The notes under the pieces: model-generated
Databases searched by the model: none
Seen by the model: the letters and a program-made list of their open reading frames with translations, nothing else
What the model was told of the DNA's origin: nothing
Translations under genes and position numbers: made by a program
Shown here: piece by piece, positions 48,895 through 60,119 of the stretch
How positions within the stretch are numbered: the first letter of the stretch is position 1
Layout: every line of letters begins with the position of its first letter
From: Chromera velia
Lineage: Eukaryota; Sar; Chromeraceae
Length of the DNA stretch: 62,503 nt
NCBI GenBank assembly: GCA_018398765.1
Contig: JAHBMJ010004978.1
Coordinates: forward strand, 85,352 to 147,854
Reading direction: 5' to 3'

Positions 48895-49270
48895 CCATTC
48901 AGCCACTCCGCGTCTCCTTCCATTGAATTGTATTCAGCCACTTCGTTTTCCTTCATTCGAGCACTTTACCGCGTTCGTTTGGCCACTCCAATTCCTTTCA
49001 TTCAGTTCTCCATCTTCTTGCATTCAGCATCATTCAGCTACTCCGCCAGTGTTTGTTCAGCCTCTCTATCTCTTACCGTCCAACCACTCCACCTGCCTTC
49101 ATTCAGCCACTCCATCTGCTTTCATTATCTTCCATTCAGCCAGGCACTCCGTCTTTTTCCATTCAGGCACTCCATGTTAAACTTCTTCCATTCGGGCACT
49201 CCACCTGCGTTCGTTTAGCCAGCCCGTTTCCTTCCATTCAGCCACTCCATCTCCATTCATTAAGGTGCTT
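48895..49270. repeat. Degenerate minisatellite based on CATTCAGCCACTCC
   Basis: CATTCAGCCACTC or close variants recur about every 25-35 bp through the interval, separated by pyrimidine-rich spacers. It is adjacent to the 58-bp minisatellite, and together they form a 640-bp repetitive block without genes. Confidence 0.8.
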
Positions 49271-50968
49271 CACTTCCATGACTAATGACATGACTGCGTA
49301 CAGACATGACGAGATAAGCAGGGAAGAGGGTCTAGGTACATGAAAGAAACGGCTTACGTGCTAATCACCAAGGAAGGCTCATCGAGCAACTCTACAGCGG
49401 AGTGGGTCTCTGCCCCCCCCCGCCGACTTGGCCAGTGGTGTGCACACCCAACACCCCCCCCTTTTCGTGCCTTCTGCGAGGCTTTCTGCGGTAAATCTTT
49501 GTGCCACAGCTGCTTCATGACACTGCTTTGCCAACCCATTGCCTCTGCGTTCTCTGCCATGCAGTCTAGACTAAAGCAGTCCTGTGCGTTTCCATCGAAG
49601 CTTCGGTATCGTTCAGAGTTCGAAGCAGAACAAACAACGCGAGGAGCTGTAGGGCTGGACTATTGCGAGTCGGCTGAGTGTCAGTTATAAGAAAACTAGA
49701 TAAGAGAAGACAACTAAAGTGCTTTGTGCCTAACAGTGTTATCTTCCTCAATGCCTCAAAACTCCGTGCATCGGTGCACTTATCTCATTGCATGGCCCTG
49801 TAAAGACGTAGGCACGTATAGGAATTTCCAGCCCACGCACGTAGACGAGGATTTTTTTGCTTTGCGGGAAGGCGCGCGGGATTTGCACGGAGCCATTTTA
49901 GAAGTGCATGCACATCACCCCGGCTGTGACTATATGAATAGCGTTATTACCAGCCAGCAAAGCGGCTCCCGGAAAGCGTAAAGTTGGAAGTTTACCGTTT
50001 CGTACCACGCGATCGGCTTATGCGTTTTTAATATAGATTTGCAGAACACCTTACCTTAAAGAGGGCAATCGAATGATACCACTTTCAGCGACCGAGAAGG
50101 ACTTTTGGGGAGATCGATTTTTTTTTTTTTGAAATTGCGTAGTATAGACGGGGCGTCTGGAGCTTGGCACCCAGACCTCCCCGCGAGGCTGTTATCGCGG
50201 GGAGGTTGCCGGGGGTGAGACAGGGAGTTCCCTTATAAGGTGCGTTTCCATCTACGAACCCTCATCAAAATAAGTTTTTTCCCCGCGGCGCGCCGCAGCG
50301 TTTACACACAATCTGACGCACTCCGTGCGAATGGCCCGGAAAGCGAAATTTATTCTTGTTGCCCCTGCTTTAAATTTGGAAAGTGCCTCCTCAGCTGAAT
50401 TGTCTTTCCGGGGCCGAGCTTGGCGTGCGTCAGACCTTCCTGTAAACGTTGGACGCAGGCATCCGTGTGGTCTAGGGGGTGTATTTTTTGATAAGTGCCC
50501 TCTCAGCTTCGCTTTCCGGGCCAACGCCGCGGTGTCTAGAAACGCTGACGGATCGAAAGAGACGGGCATTTTGGCAGCGAATGGCGGCGCCATGGCGGCG
50601 CTCAACTTTCACGGCTCCACCCGGCGGCGCCAACACGCATTCTCAGTGTGAAACACTTAGAATCGAAGATGGTCGAAAAGACTTGAGAATATTCATGAAG
50701 ACCCTTGAATCATTACATGAAGAGGGAAGTCACAGATGGACTTTCTTTGAGTGTGACAGTCTCACTTCTTCCACTGCTTTCCTGTGTGTTCCTGCGAAGA
50801 CGTCTCACACCCAGCGTGCACGCTACCTGTTGTTCAAATCGCTGAGTGTTGCTCGATCGACGATTTGCTCTGTTTCTCACCAAGTCTGAAAGACTGCAAA
50901 TTTGTTCGACTGGGTGCCGAAATCCTTTGTATTTCAGTTGGATGTTCTTTGACAAGAAGTTTCCAACC
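49271..50968. other. Intergenic region 5' of the glycosyltransferase gene
   Basis: No gene I can support. It holds a strong hairpin (50175-50206) and an exact 15-bp inverted repeat (50333-50347 with 50508-50522). An 85-codon frame at 49724-49981 (+) has no family signature. Confidence 0.5.
50175..50206. other. 11-bp-stem GC-rich hairpin
   Basis: ACCTCCCCGCG (50175-50185) pairs with CGCGGGGAGGT (50196-50206) across a 10-nt loop. Function unknown; it is not associated with a detected gene end. Confidence 0.85.
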
Positions 50969-53218
50969 ATGATCCGAAAGAAGGCGGCCATGGGGAGGGT
51001 GGGGGACCCTTCGGAGGCTCTGGAGACGTCCTTGAGGTTAAAGAAGAAGAGCCATCAGACAAGTTGGAGATCCTGTTTTTTCTATGTTGTTGCCCCTTTA
51101 TCTCTTTTCTGGATCTATGTGATTTTCTTCCTCTTCACATCCAGACACAGGGACGCGACAGAAGGAGGGGCAAGGAGACGACACCCAGCAAGGAGAAGCT
51201 ACAACGAAATGGAAGTGGACAACAAGAAGGGCAGGGGGAAGAATGAAATGACAGACTCACTCTCTAGAGAATATTACATGGAAGTTGACCCCCAACCAAT
51301 GCAAGAAATCCTCAACGAACGTCAGACAAAAGCCCATCTGATTGCCTATGCGGGATTTGACCCTCAAAGGATTCGGAGTCAGTCTGTCCCGTTGCGGTTC
51401 GAGGACCGATATTGTAAGTGCCTCGACACTCCACAAGAAACACAGTTCACAGACTTCGAGGGGCAACCCGGGCGCACTGCGGACTTTTTGCTGACAGCTG
51501 CCACGTTTGGGGCCAACGAGATCAAAGGGAATGTGGAGAAACAGAGTCGATCCCTCGAGAGAGCTCTGCAGGCACTGTCCGACAATGCAGACGCACTCCC
51601 GCGTTTGACAACGGGAAAAGCAGCCAAACACTCCCTTTCACCCGTTGTTTCAGAAATCATCAGTCTCCTGGATCTCCCACAGGCAAAAGGCCCCTCTTAT
51701 CGGATCCTGGAGGCAAAGGATAAAGAGCGAGAGGAGGGTGGGGAGATGGGAGCGCAACCCTTCATCACTTTACAGCCTCTGCAGGGCAACGGTCCCGAAT
51801 TGCGGATTTTTGCATCTGCACCGGCATCCCTTGATATCGCCTTTGACCCCTCCGCAGATATTGTGGTTGGTGCGTTTCATGGACCCCTGACAGCATCAAA
51901 ACCAGAGCCCTTGTCAAACTCCCCTAGTCTATTACAGACAGAGGTTTCTTCCGGGGGGGTTGAACCGCAAATTGGTGAGGGAGACGCCCTCCCTCCTTCC
52001 GCTTCTGTTCGCGAGGCACCTGAGGTCACTCCTGAAAATGAGAGACAGAGGGAGAGGAGACGGCAAGAGGATTTGGGGGACTGGGAGACGGACATCAACC
52101 GTCGGTCCATTTTCACTTTGTTGCCTTTTGAAGAGGAAGAGGGAGAGAGCGCTGATCACACCGCAACGTCAAAAGAGGAGATGAGCAGTTCGAGGCTTCT
52201 TGTCGAATCCTTGGCAGCCTCGTTCAGCAAGGGGCCCCACGCAGCTACAAGAGGGGGGTTCAAAAGGGAGATTCGGGTGGTTCGGGTTGACAAGAAAAAA
52301 GAGGGGAAGCCTTTCTCTGAAGGGACGTTGGAAGACTCTCCCGTCTCGTCGTCTCCCTCTTCTTCCATTGGGGGGAGGGAGACGCTGAGTGTGAGCGAGA
52401 GAGAATTCGCAGACCTCCGGACCCAGTCTGCCTACTGTGTGTGTGCAGAGGACTCGTTGAGTCTTCGTCGCACTCGAGGAAGAAAGCTTGCAGAGTGCGT
52501 GTCTGCCGCCGTCAGCGCTCTCTGCATTCCCGTTGTTGTCGCAGACTGGGCCTGGTTGCCACAAGGTGGGTTGAGCAAACGAGCAAACAAGATTGCAACG
52601 TATTGTGGGTGGGTAGAAAGAGAGAGCGGAACGTGTTATTGCACACTCATGCAAGATATACGCACAAACAAGAGAGAAAGAAAAAAAGAACGAAAGAAAG
52701 AAAGAAAGAAAGAAATAACGAAAAAAGAAGGGAAAGGAAAACGACGAAGAAATGACTATCAAAGCGCCCCTCCTTCCAGTCTCGCCAATCTGATGTTCTC
52801 ATAGTCAGTTGCGTCACCTCTACTCAGTCTAGAAGAAAACTTCATCTTTCTTCTGTTCTTTCCCTTTCCGTCCGTTCACTCCTGCAGGATGCATTTGGGA
52901 CTGGACTCAGATGGGGGTCTTCGTTCCTGAGAGACTCGCGGGGAGGGCAGGGCAACTTTTGAGAGAACTCCCACGGGAGGCCACCGAAGCACGACAGAGG
53001 GCATTGCAGAAGGTTGGTGCTTCCTGCATGTATTCCTGTGCATGGGTGGGTGGAATCGGAATATGTCTTGGGTCTTTGGAAATAGGGCTGCATGAAATTG
53101 CAGACAAATTGAGGAGGGCCCGGGAAAGGTCTTTCTGTTAGAGGGAACTAAGTGGAAGACTGCAAAGCAGGGCAAAAATCGGTTGGGGAGAGAGACTGGA
53201 GTCCCTGGTCTGCAATTG

Positions 53219-53256
<38 letters not shown>

Positions 53257-53706
53257 CGTACAGACACACGCACACGCACACACACGTATGCAGGCAGAGA
53301 GAAAGAGATAGAGAGTCCGTGAGTGTCACCAGCGGGGCGTACTCTCTGATCTGCAGGTCTTGAAAGATCAAGTTCAAGAGCTGCATCATCTTTACCATTA
53401 CAACGCCACACGAAAAGCAAGCGCAAGAAAAAAATGAAGGGGAAGAACAGGTACTCAGCACCCCTTGCATGCATCCCTCGACTCATCTTCTTTCCTCCGG
53501 CGTGACTGTGTCTAACGCGTTTTCAGGCGCAGCCGTGGTTCGACCCGAAGTTCTTTCCGCTTGCCTCTTCTTCTTCTTCTTCCAAAGGGGGAGAGGAGGG
53601 AGCGCTCTCAGGAGTCAACGGGCCGCAGTCTTTAGCTTTGTTTGAGTTTTACATGAGAACTGGAGGGTGCAAAACGCAGAGGAAACAAACCAGGGAGAAG
53701 CCATGA
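50969..53706 (+). CDS. Exostosin/GT47-like type II membrane glycosyltransferase
   Basis: Exons: 50969-52565, 52888-53012, 53357-53450 and 53527-53706. The chosen Met (50969) gives a short basic N-terminus followed by one hydrophobic segment (SCFFYVVAPLSLFWIYVIFF, about residues 35-54), typical of Golgi type II glycosyltransferases; an in-frame upstream Met at 50846 is possible. The C-terminal fold is suggested by CVSAAVSALCIPVVVADWAW and LP, joined through the splice to CIWDWTQMGVFVPERLAG and LLRELP, like the GT47/exostosin pattern (small residues, CIPV, a D, a later W, V-P-E). Exon 3 reads VLKDQVQELHHLYHYN and then needs one A fewer in the A7 run at 53428-53434 to stay open into exon 4 (QPWFDPKFFPLAS...). 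The middle (about 270-470) is a Ser/Glu-rich insert. Donor and substrate sugars cannot be told. Confidence 0.75.
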
Positions 53707-54436
53707 ACTTGACATGAAGACAACGATTGAGTGTGTCACTGTGTGTTGTTTTGATTTGAAGATATTTGATCATAATATAATGGAATGATAAGTAACCGTC
53801 AAAGTCAAACAGCTTAATAAACAGAATGAACTATGGTATAGACTCAGACTCAGATCAATATGACCAGATCGATGACTGTAGAGATAAGTGACAAGTGTTT
53901 TAGCTATATTTTAGCTATAATCAAAAAAAAAAAAAATGATCAGAGTCATCAGACTATATGCATGAAGCAGATTTTTTATGTTTGTAATTCATACAAAAAT
54001 TATCAGATTTCACAGCTAAAAAATTTAATAGTTCTAATAATTTTAAAAATAAAGTTTTTTCCTGTTTTTGAATTTTTAAAACTCGGTACTCCGTTAGATT
54101 CATCTACATTCTTTGAAGTTTTTTAATTAAATATTAATGCTCTAACATCTTGACATGATCTTGTAATAGTGTGATTCTTGTTTAAAGTCCTATAAACTTT
54201 GCTATTAATTTGAAGTAGTAAGATCCCTCTAACTCCTTCTAGGATTCCTTCGTTCAAGTTGAAATCCGGTAAAAGTAGGGCCGGTAGAATATTTTACACA
54301 TATTTAAAATTAGAATTCTTGTCTTTATATAAAAATTCAAGTTGTCATTAAATTGATAATTTGAATCGATTTGAAGTTGCGTAAAGTTGCGATTCTGCCT
54401 AAAGTTGGGGAGTTGTAAGCCTTGCTTAAAAGTTAT
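53707..54436. other. AT-rich intergenic region between convergent genes
   Basis: The 3' flanks of the glycosyltransferase (+) and the coiled-coil gene (-) meet here. It is AT-rich, with no coding frame or RNA gene seen. Confidence 0.7.
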
Positions 54437-57382
54437 TTAGCTGTCGTCTTGTGCCCCGTCTTCAAAATGATGTGCAGCTTCTTTCCTTTCTCTTGCGGGG
54501 TCCGCTTTTTCCCTTGCTTTCCTCTCAAACGCAGAGGAGAGGGACTTCCCTCCTCCATCTTCTGGCTCTTCCCCCTCGCCCTCTACTGTTTGCGGAACTG
54601 CAGAGGATGATGACGGCACGTTTGCACCCGTTTCGTCAGGGGGTGGTCTCTTTTTCTTCTTTTTCTTTTTCTTCTTCCCAGTGACAAAGTCTTCGTTTGC
54701 CTCCTGAAGCAACTTCCATGCTGTAGACTTAATCTGCTCCCACCGACTCCCGAGAGTCGAATCACCCCCCTCAGCCCCTTCTCCTGTTGATGTACCTCCT
54801 GGCTGGGATGATGCAGTGGCATCGTCACCCGCCTCTTTTTGCCTCTCTCTATGTCTATCCACTCCCTTCTCCCTATCTCTATCCTTCTCCTTCCGGTGTT
54901 TGCTCTTCTTCTTTTCCCGCTCTCCCTTCAACCTCGCCGTCTCCGCTTTCGGGCTTGTTGCGTCCAACGTATATCCGGCGAGAGACATCGCAATGCCCCA
55001 TAGACTGCTTCCGTCTGTTTCAGAGGAAGCGGGGAGAGCCTCTCTCTCCTCACGTGCCCTTGCTGCCTCCTCTGCTCGTCTCTCTGCCTCAATCTCTGCT
55101 GCTTCATCTCCCTCTGGTATACTCTCAGGAGCCAGTCTCTTGGCAATTCCCTGAGAGAGTTTCATTTTGTGCGTGTGTCTCATCAGTCGCTTTCTCCTCT
55201 CTGCCCTCAACTTCGCTGCCCTCATGCGCATGGCGGCAGTCACTGCTGCAGGGAATCCGGCAAACAGCGGATTGTCTCCATCGACATCTCCGCTCTCACC
55301 GGGGTTTGTGAGATTGAGACCTTCCGAACAGTCAAAGAGGTCTGTGGTGTCTGTGCGCGCAGTGATGAGGGGGGAGGAACAACTTGTGGAGGCCTTGCAG
55401 GACAAATCGATTAGTCTCGGATCGGAAGAAGGGAGCAGGGACGGGAGACCACACACACGAAGGAAGAAAAAATAGGCGGAACGAGTTTCTGCACTCAGCA
55501 TATCAATCAACGCAGTCCCCTTCATTTCATCTTCCTCGTCGTCCTCTTCGTCATCATCCTCATCATCATACCTGGCCCTCCCTCTTTCCGTTGGGGTCAT
55601 TAAAGAAAAGGCCTCACTTGCAACGTCACTGTGATTGTCAACAGATTCACGACGGGACGATGAGGCTTCACTCTTTTTCGGTTGTCCCCCCCCCTGTCCC
55701 TGCCCCCCTCCCTCTCCCCACAAAAGCATTTGGGGTGCCCATCCTGCAGGCACCGCAAAGGAATTCGGTGGCTTGGGACCATGTCTCGCATACCCGAAAC
55801 CCCCCATTCCCATTCTCCCCAATCCGCCTCCAAATCCCCCCTTCTCAATCGCCCTCTGTACTTCTCGAAACGCTGCAGTCAACCGGACAACTGCCAACAT
55901 CAGAAGAGCGGCATCCGACTCGGCTGCCTCCAAAGACGACGCAGCTGTGCGTGCTGCGGCATCCGATCCTTCTGCAGCCAGCACAGCGCACCTCTCTGCT
56001 TCCGCTTGGGTCTCTTGGAGCTCTCTGCTGAGGAGACACACCTTGTGCTCAAGATCGCTGCACCTCAGCTGTGCACTTTCGAGTGCCGCTGCGTTCGCCC
56101 CTCTTCTTTCTGATGGGGCCAGAGACGGACGCTGGCTGAAGAGGGCGGAGGGGTCCTCGTCATCCATTAGAGGGGACAATTCTGCCATCAGGGATTTGGC
56201 AGGAGCGCGCCCTTCTGATGCTGCGCCAGGCCCCCGCATTCCCCCACCGATAAAGGGATCATCCTCGTCCCTCATGGCTGCTGCGGCATCTTCGAGCTCG
56301 ACAATCTTGTCCTGCTGAGCTCTGAGGGCGTTCTGCAAACGAGCGACGGATGCTTCTTTGTCTGCAAGGGAAGTTTGGGAATGAAGAAGCTGCGTTCGGA
56401 GATCGGTGATGGTCTCCTCTTGCTGCTGCACCTTTTTTGACAGGTGATTCAGGCGGGCTAGGTGGTCTGTTGAGTGTAACTTCGACGATAAACGCTCGTT
56501 ATCTTCTTTACATGCTTTGAGAGCATCTGCAAGTTGCTTTCCTCTCTCCCTCAATCTTCTATTGTCTGCCTCCAACTCCTCCGCTATCTCTGCGCCCTGC
56601 TGTGCATCTGCAAAGTCCTTTTCCATCTGGTTACTGTTCTGCTGAAGCTTTCGGTTCTGCTCCAACTGTTTTGTCAACTGATCCGAGAGTGCGTCGACCA
56701 AATCTGCCTGCTCTCTATTTTCCTTTTCGTACTGATTCAGACGAATCTCTAAGTGCGTCTTCTCTGAAGTCAATTGACGAATTTGCCCTCTGAGACTGTC
56801 CATCGCACCTCTAAACCCCGACTTCACAAGGGACGAAATCAGGGAAATCATTTGGAGAGACTCCTCTCTCTCTGCAACCACATCCGAGTCGGCATCTGTG
56901 TCTGTGATGGAGGGATGCCGCGATTCTGCTGTGATCTGCCGCTCCCCCCCTTCGCTTTTATCCCCCTCCACAGTTTCAGTCCCAGAGTCCAACTCACCGA
57001 GGGCTCTGAAGACAGAAGCCCTCGAAGCTACGCTCTTTCGTGTTTCCCTCCTTTGCAAAATCGCATGCAGCGCCCCCTCCCCGTCTTTCTCGTCCCCTCC
57101 CTCAATGCTCTCGATCGTCCTCGAACGATCAAAAGCCGAATCGCCATTGCTGTCTGCACTTCCACGTGCAGTATCGAAGCCGTTGATCAGATCTTCATTC
57201 CGGAGATTCGAAAGGAGTTCCACAACGTCACGCAGTTTCCCAAAGACGGCTTCACCTGAAATGTGACGAGTGCTTCGACGTGCACTTGTGATGGCTGCAG
57301 GGGAACCTGCAGACTCAGAGGCGCCCTCGGGGAGCTGCAGGCGTACTCCCAGAGGCTTCGACGGCGCCTCTTCTAAAGTCAT
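54437..57382 (-). CDS. Single-exon 981-aa coiled-coil protein, unrecognised
   Basis: An uninterrupted frame begins MTLEEAPSKPLGVRLQ. Residues about 170-390 form a long heptad-rich coiled coil (for example QIRQLTSEKTHLEIRLNQYE, LVDALSDQLTKQLEQNRKLQ, KKVQQQEETITDLRTQLL), with a further coiled segment near 440-500. The rest is Gly/Ser/Glu-rich and disordered, with an acidic DDEDDDEEDDEEDE run, an Arg/Lys-rich HRKEKDRDREKGVDRHRER segment and a run of about ten Lys near the C-terminus. It has no membrane segment, signal peptide or catalytic motif. It ends in TAA, the only host gene here not ending in TGA. A cytoskeletal, centrosomal or scaffold role is possible but not shown. It shares a promoter region with the divergent LamG gene. 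Confidence 0.8.
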   Translation of the reverse strand: MTLEEAPSKPLGVRLQLPEGASESAGSPAAITSARRSTRHISGEAVFGKLRDVVELLSNLRNEDLINGFDTARGSADSNGDSAFDRSRTIESIEGGDEKDGEGALHAILQRRETRKSVASRASVFRALGELDSGTETVEGDKSEGGERQITAESRHPSITDTDADSDVVAEREESLQMISLISSLVKSGFRGAMDSLRGQIRQLTSEKTHLEIRLNQYEKENREQADLVDALSDQLTKQLEQNRKLQQNSNQMEKDFADAQQGAEIAEELEADNRRLRERGKQLADALKACKEDNERLSSKLHSTDHLARLNHLSKKVQQQEETITDLRTQLLHSQTSLADKEASVARLQNALRAQQDKIVELEDAAAAMRDEDDPFIGGGMRGPGAASEGRAPAKSLMAELSPLMDDEDPSALFSQRPSLAPSERRGANAAALESAQLRCSDLEHKVCLLSRELQETQAEAERCAVLAAEGSDAAARTAASSLEAAESDAALLMLAVVRLTAAFREVQRAIEKGGFGGGLGRMGMGGFGYARHGPKPPNSFAVPAGWAPQMLLWGEGGGQGQGGGQPKKSEASSSRRESVDNHSDVASEAFSLMTPTERGRARYDDEDDDEEDDEEDEMKGTALIDMLSAETRSAYFFFLRVCGLPSLLPSSDPRLIDLSCKASTSCSSPLITARTDTTDLFDCSEGLNLTNPGESGDVDGDNPLFAGFPAAVTAAMRMRAAKLRAERRKRLMRHTHKMKLSQGIAKRLAPESIPEGDEAAEIEAERRAEEAARAREEREALPASSETDGSSLWGIAMSLAGYTLDATSPKAETARLKGEREKKKSKHRKEKDRDREKGVDRHRERQKEAGDDATASSQPGGTSTGEGAEGGDSTLGSRWEQIKSTAWKLLQEANEDFVTGKKKKKKKKKRPPPDETGANVPSSSSAVPQTVEGEGEEPEDGGGKSLSSAFERKAREKADPARERKEAAHHFEDGAQDDS

Positions 57383-58080
57383 GGGAGACCTAGGGAGTCA
57401 ACTTCGCGACTTCTCTGATCGGTCAACAAACGGTCTACACAGGCACATTCTCAGGAGGCCGTGGCCCTTCATTGGAAGTTGAAGTCACTCTGTGTTCATC
57501 CATCCATTTCTACATATGGAACTTGGAGTTGGAGGACTGCATGCACGAACCGGACAGTCGCACCCTAGCTCGAACTGGGCGCATGATGGCGCATGCGCAT
57601 GCATGTATTTGACAAATTGCAAGTGTTTGACCCGGTCGGGCCACAAACTATATATAAGGCTTGTGCTGAGATGCATGTGCTGAGCTTTGTATAGCCGGCG
57701 CATGCTGCATGGGGCTGCATGCCCGACCGGGCCTTAAATTACACGAAGCTTGCCGCAATGCGCGCCGATGCATCTGCAGGGTTTTCTCTCTGCGCTCGAA
57801 ATGTGCTGCGCGCGTGCGCGGAATTAACGCACTCCAAGGGAAGTTTTTTGTCAATCGATCTGACAAATGACAGACGTCTGACCTTTCTCCTGGTAGAAAT
57901 GCATGCACGCAGTTCTCCACTACAGAGGCGTCTGCCCGGCACACAATTTAGGCACTGCTCCTGGTCTCACAGCTCTTCACACACTTTAATTTATCGTTAG
58001 GTGACTGACTGAGGATTCGGTACACATGATGAGCACCCAGTACTCTGTACGAGACAGTTCTCTCTCTCTCCCTCTCTAGC

Positions 58081-58114
<34 letters not shown>

Positions 58115-58414
58115 CCTGATGAGAGTTTGATGGGAGAGAGGACAAACACAAGAGAAACCGAAGCGGTCGCAGCAGAAGAGGGCGCGGGACGCTCAATGTG
58201 CAATCATACAAGAGTCTGGAGCTGAACAGGAGCACTTGCCAGAAAGCGAAGATCTGGCAGGCTTGTCGTCCGAATGGAGGAAAAAGAGAACTGCCCTCTG
58301 CTCAAAGCAGGCGCACACGTCTCCCTCTCTGTCCCGATTCCCTCCGAATGCTCCCGCTCTTCCTGCACCGTTTCCTTCTGGCTGCATCCCCTCAGATAGC
58401 AGTACAAATCCCTC
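57383..58414. promoter_or_regulatory. Divergent promoter with a TGCATGC motif cluster and TATA box
   Basis: Between two divergent start codons lie TGCATGCA at 57538-57545, overlapping GCGCATGCGCATGCATG at 57590-57606, ATGCATG at 57671, GCATGCTGCATG and CTGCATGC at 57700-57724, and ATGCATGCA at 57899-57907. CTATATATAAGG (57649-57660) is a good TATA candidate for plus-strand transcription. GACCCGGTCGGGCC (57629-57642) and its approximate inverse near 57721 bracket the TATA element. A (CT)n run lies at 58081-58112. TGCATGCA is a documented ApiAP2 target in Plasmodium, so its use here is inference. Confidence 0.5.
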
Positions 58415-58867
58415 ATGTGTAGACAAATCACAGGGCCCAAGAGCATCCTCTTTTCCCTCTATGGCTGCACCCTGAGATTCGACGACAACACTTCTCTGTT
58501 GCAACTCCCCGTAGGGCTCCAACCTGCCGTCATCGAAACGACACTCGACCGAAGCCGCTGGACGCACGTCGTTCTTGTCTTCTCTGGGACTGGGAGAGGA
58601 GGTCAGTATGCTGGGATACGGGGACTTTTGTGGGTGCAGATAGGTGGCGCTGGAAGAGAGGCTTAGGGGAGACGGCTCTCGTCTCAATTGATTCAAAAGC
58701 TTTGGTATGCCGTGTGTTTGTTCTTCTTTCTGGGAACGTCCAAAGAATGCTCAACCCTTTCATGATGGCATTCCGTGTGCAGAATAAGATGCAATCCCCA
58801 TGGTCTTTCTCAATGGTCTCATATACTCGTCTTCTTTGTGTTTAAGCATGCGTGCATGCGTGTGTCA

Positions 58868-58918
<51 letters not shown>

Positions 58919-58995
58919 TGTGTGTCGATGAACAGAAAAGCACGAAAACAAGTTCTTACGTCTTTTGGTCTCGTTTCCGCTCCGCCGCTGTCGAC

Positions 58996-59049
<54 letters not shown>

Positions 59050-59070
59050 TGTGTCCCTCTCTCTACCTCT

Positions 59071-59130
<60 letters not shown>

Positions 59131-59207
59131 GTCGACAGCGGCGGAGCGGAAACGAGACCAAAAGACGTAAGAACTTGTTTTCGTGCTTTTCTGTTCATCG
59201 ACACACA

Positions 59208-59253
<46 letters not shown>

Positions 59254-59874
59254 CAGCAATCCTGCCTCAAAGATATGCAAGAGGGCGACGGGAGCTTCCG
59301 AGACGTGACAGTGTGTAATGACAAGCATGATTGCATGAGGATGTGTTGAGCCCCCTGTAAGGGTTTCTGCGTTGAACTGTGAATCCTCCTTGTGCTTGCT
59401 TTCTCCTTTTCGACAGGTGAGGGCTCCTGTGTGTCTCTCTACGTGGACGGAAAGAAACTTCAGGCAGATACAGAAGACTCAGCCGAACCTGAAGTGATTG
59501 TCCCTCCACTAGCCTCAGATGAAAGCGGGGCAGAGGAAGCCGTCTTCTTCCACACCGCTAGTTTGCTGCCCATCTCGGACTCCTCCTCCGAATTCTGTGG
59601 TCTTCTCTCTTTGATCTCGATGTGGAAGAAGAGTTTCTCCGCAGAGGAGGTGGAGGTCTTGAATCGTGCAGAAACACTTAAAGACTGTTTCTCTTTGACT
59701 CTTTTGAAAGACTCTCTAGTTCTTCTCTCTTTAGGGGACGTGCGCAATGCGGCACAGTCTACTCCCCATATCCTCAACAGGAGACTTCAGTGCCAGACCA
59801 ACCCCCATTGCAAGACCATACCAAGCACAGTCGGACCCTCATGGAAGGTCTCTGTTCGCAGAGCAAATCCAGAN

Positions 59875-59915
<41 letters not shown>

Positions 59916-59992
59916 TGTGTGTCGATGAACAGAAAAGCACGAAAACAAGTTCTTACGTCTTTTGGTCTCGTTTCCGCTCCGCCGCTGTCGAC

Positions 59993-60052
<60 letters not shown>

Positions 60053-60073
60053 AGAGGTAGAGAGAGGGACACA

Positions 60074-60119
<46 letters not shown>

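Noticed and set aside
58193-58696. 167-codon minus-strand frame opposite the first LamG exon
   Set aside because: No family signature, overlaps a plus-strand exon with clear LamG residues and matching splice phase.
59417-59873. First copy of the LamG exon as a genuine alternative exon
   Set aside because: Exact identity with 60283-60739, mid-codon termination at an N, and repeat of the same intron end all point to assembly duplication.
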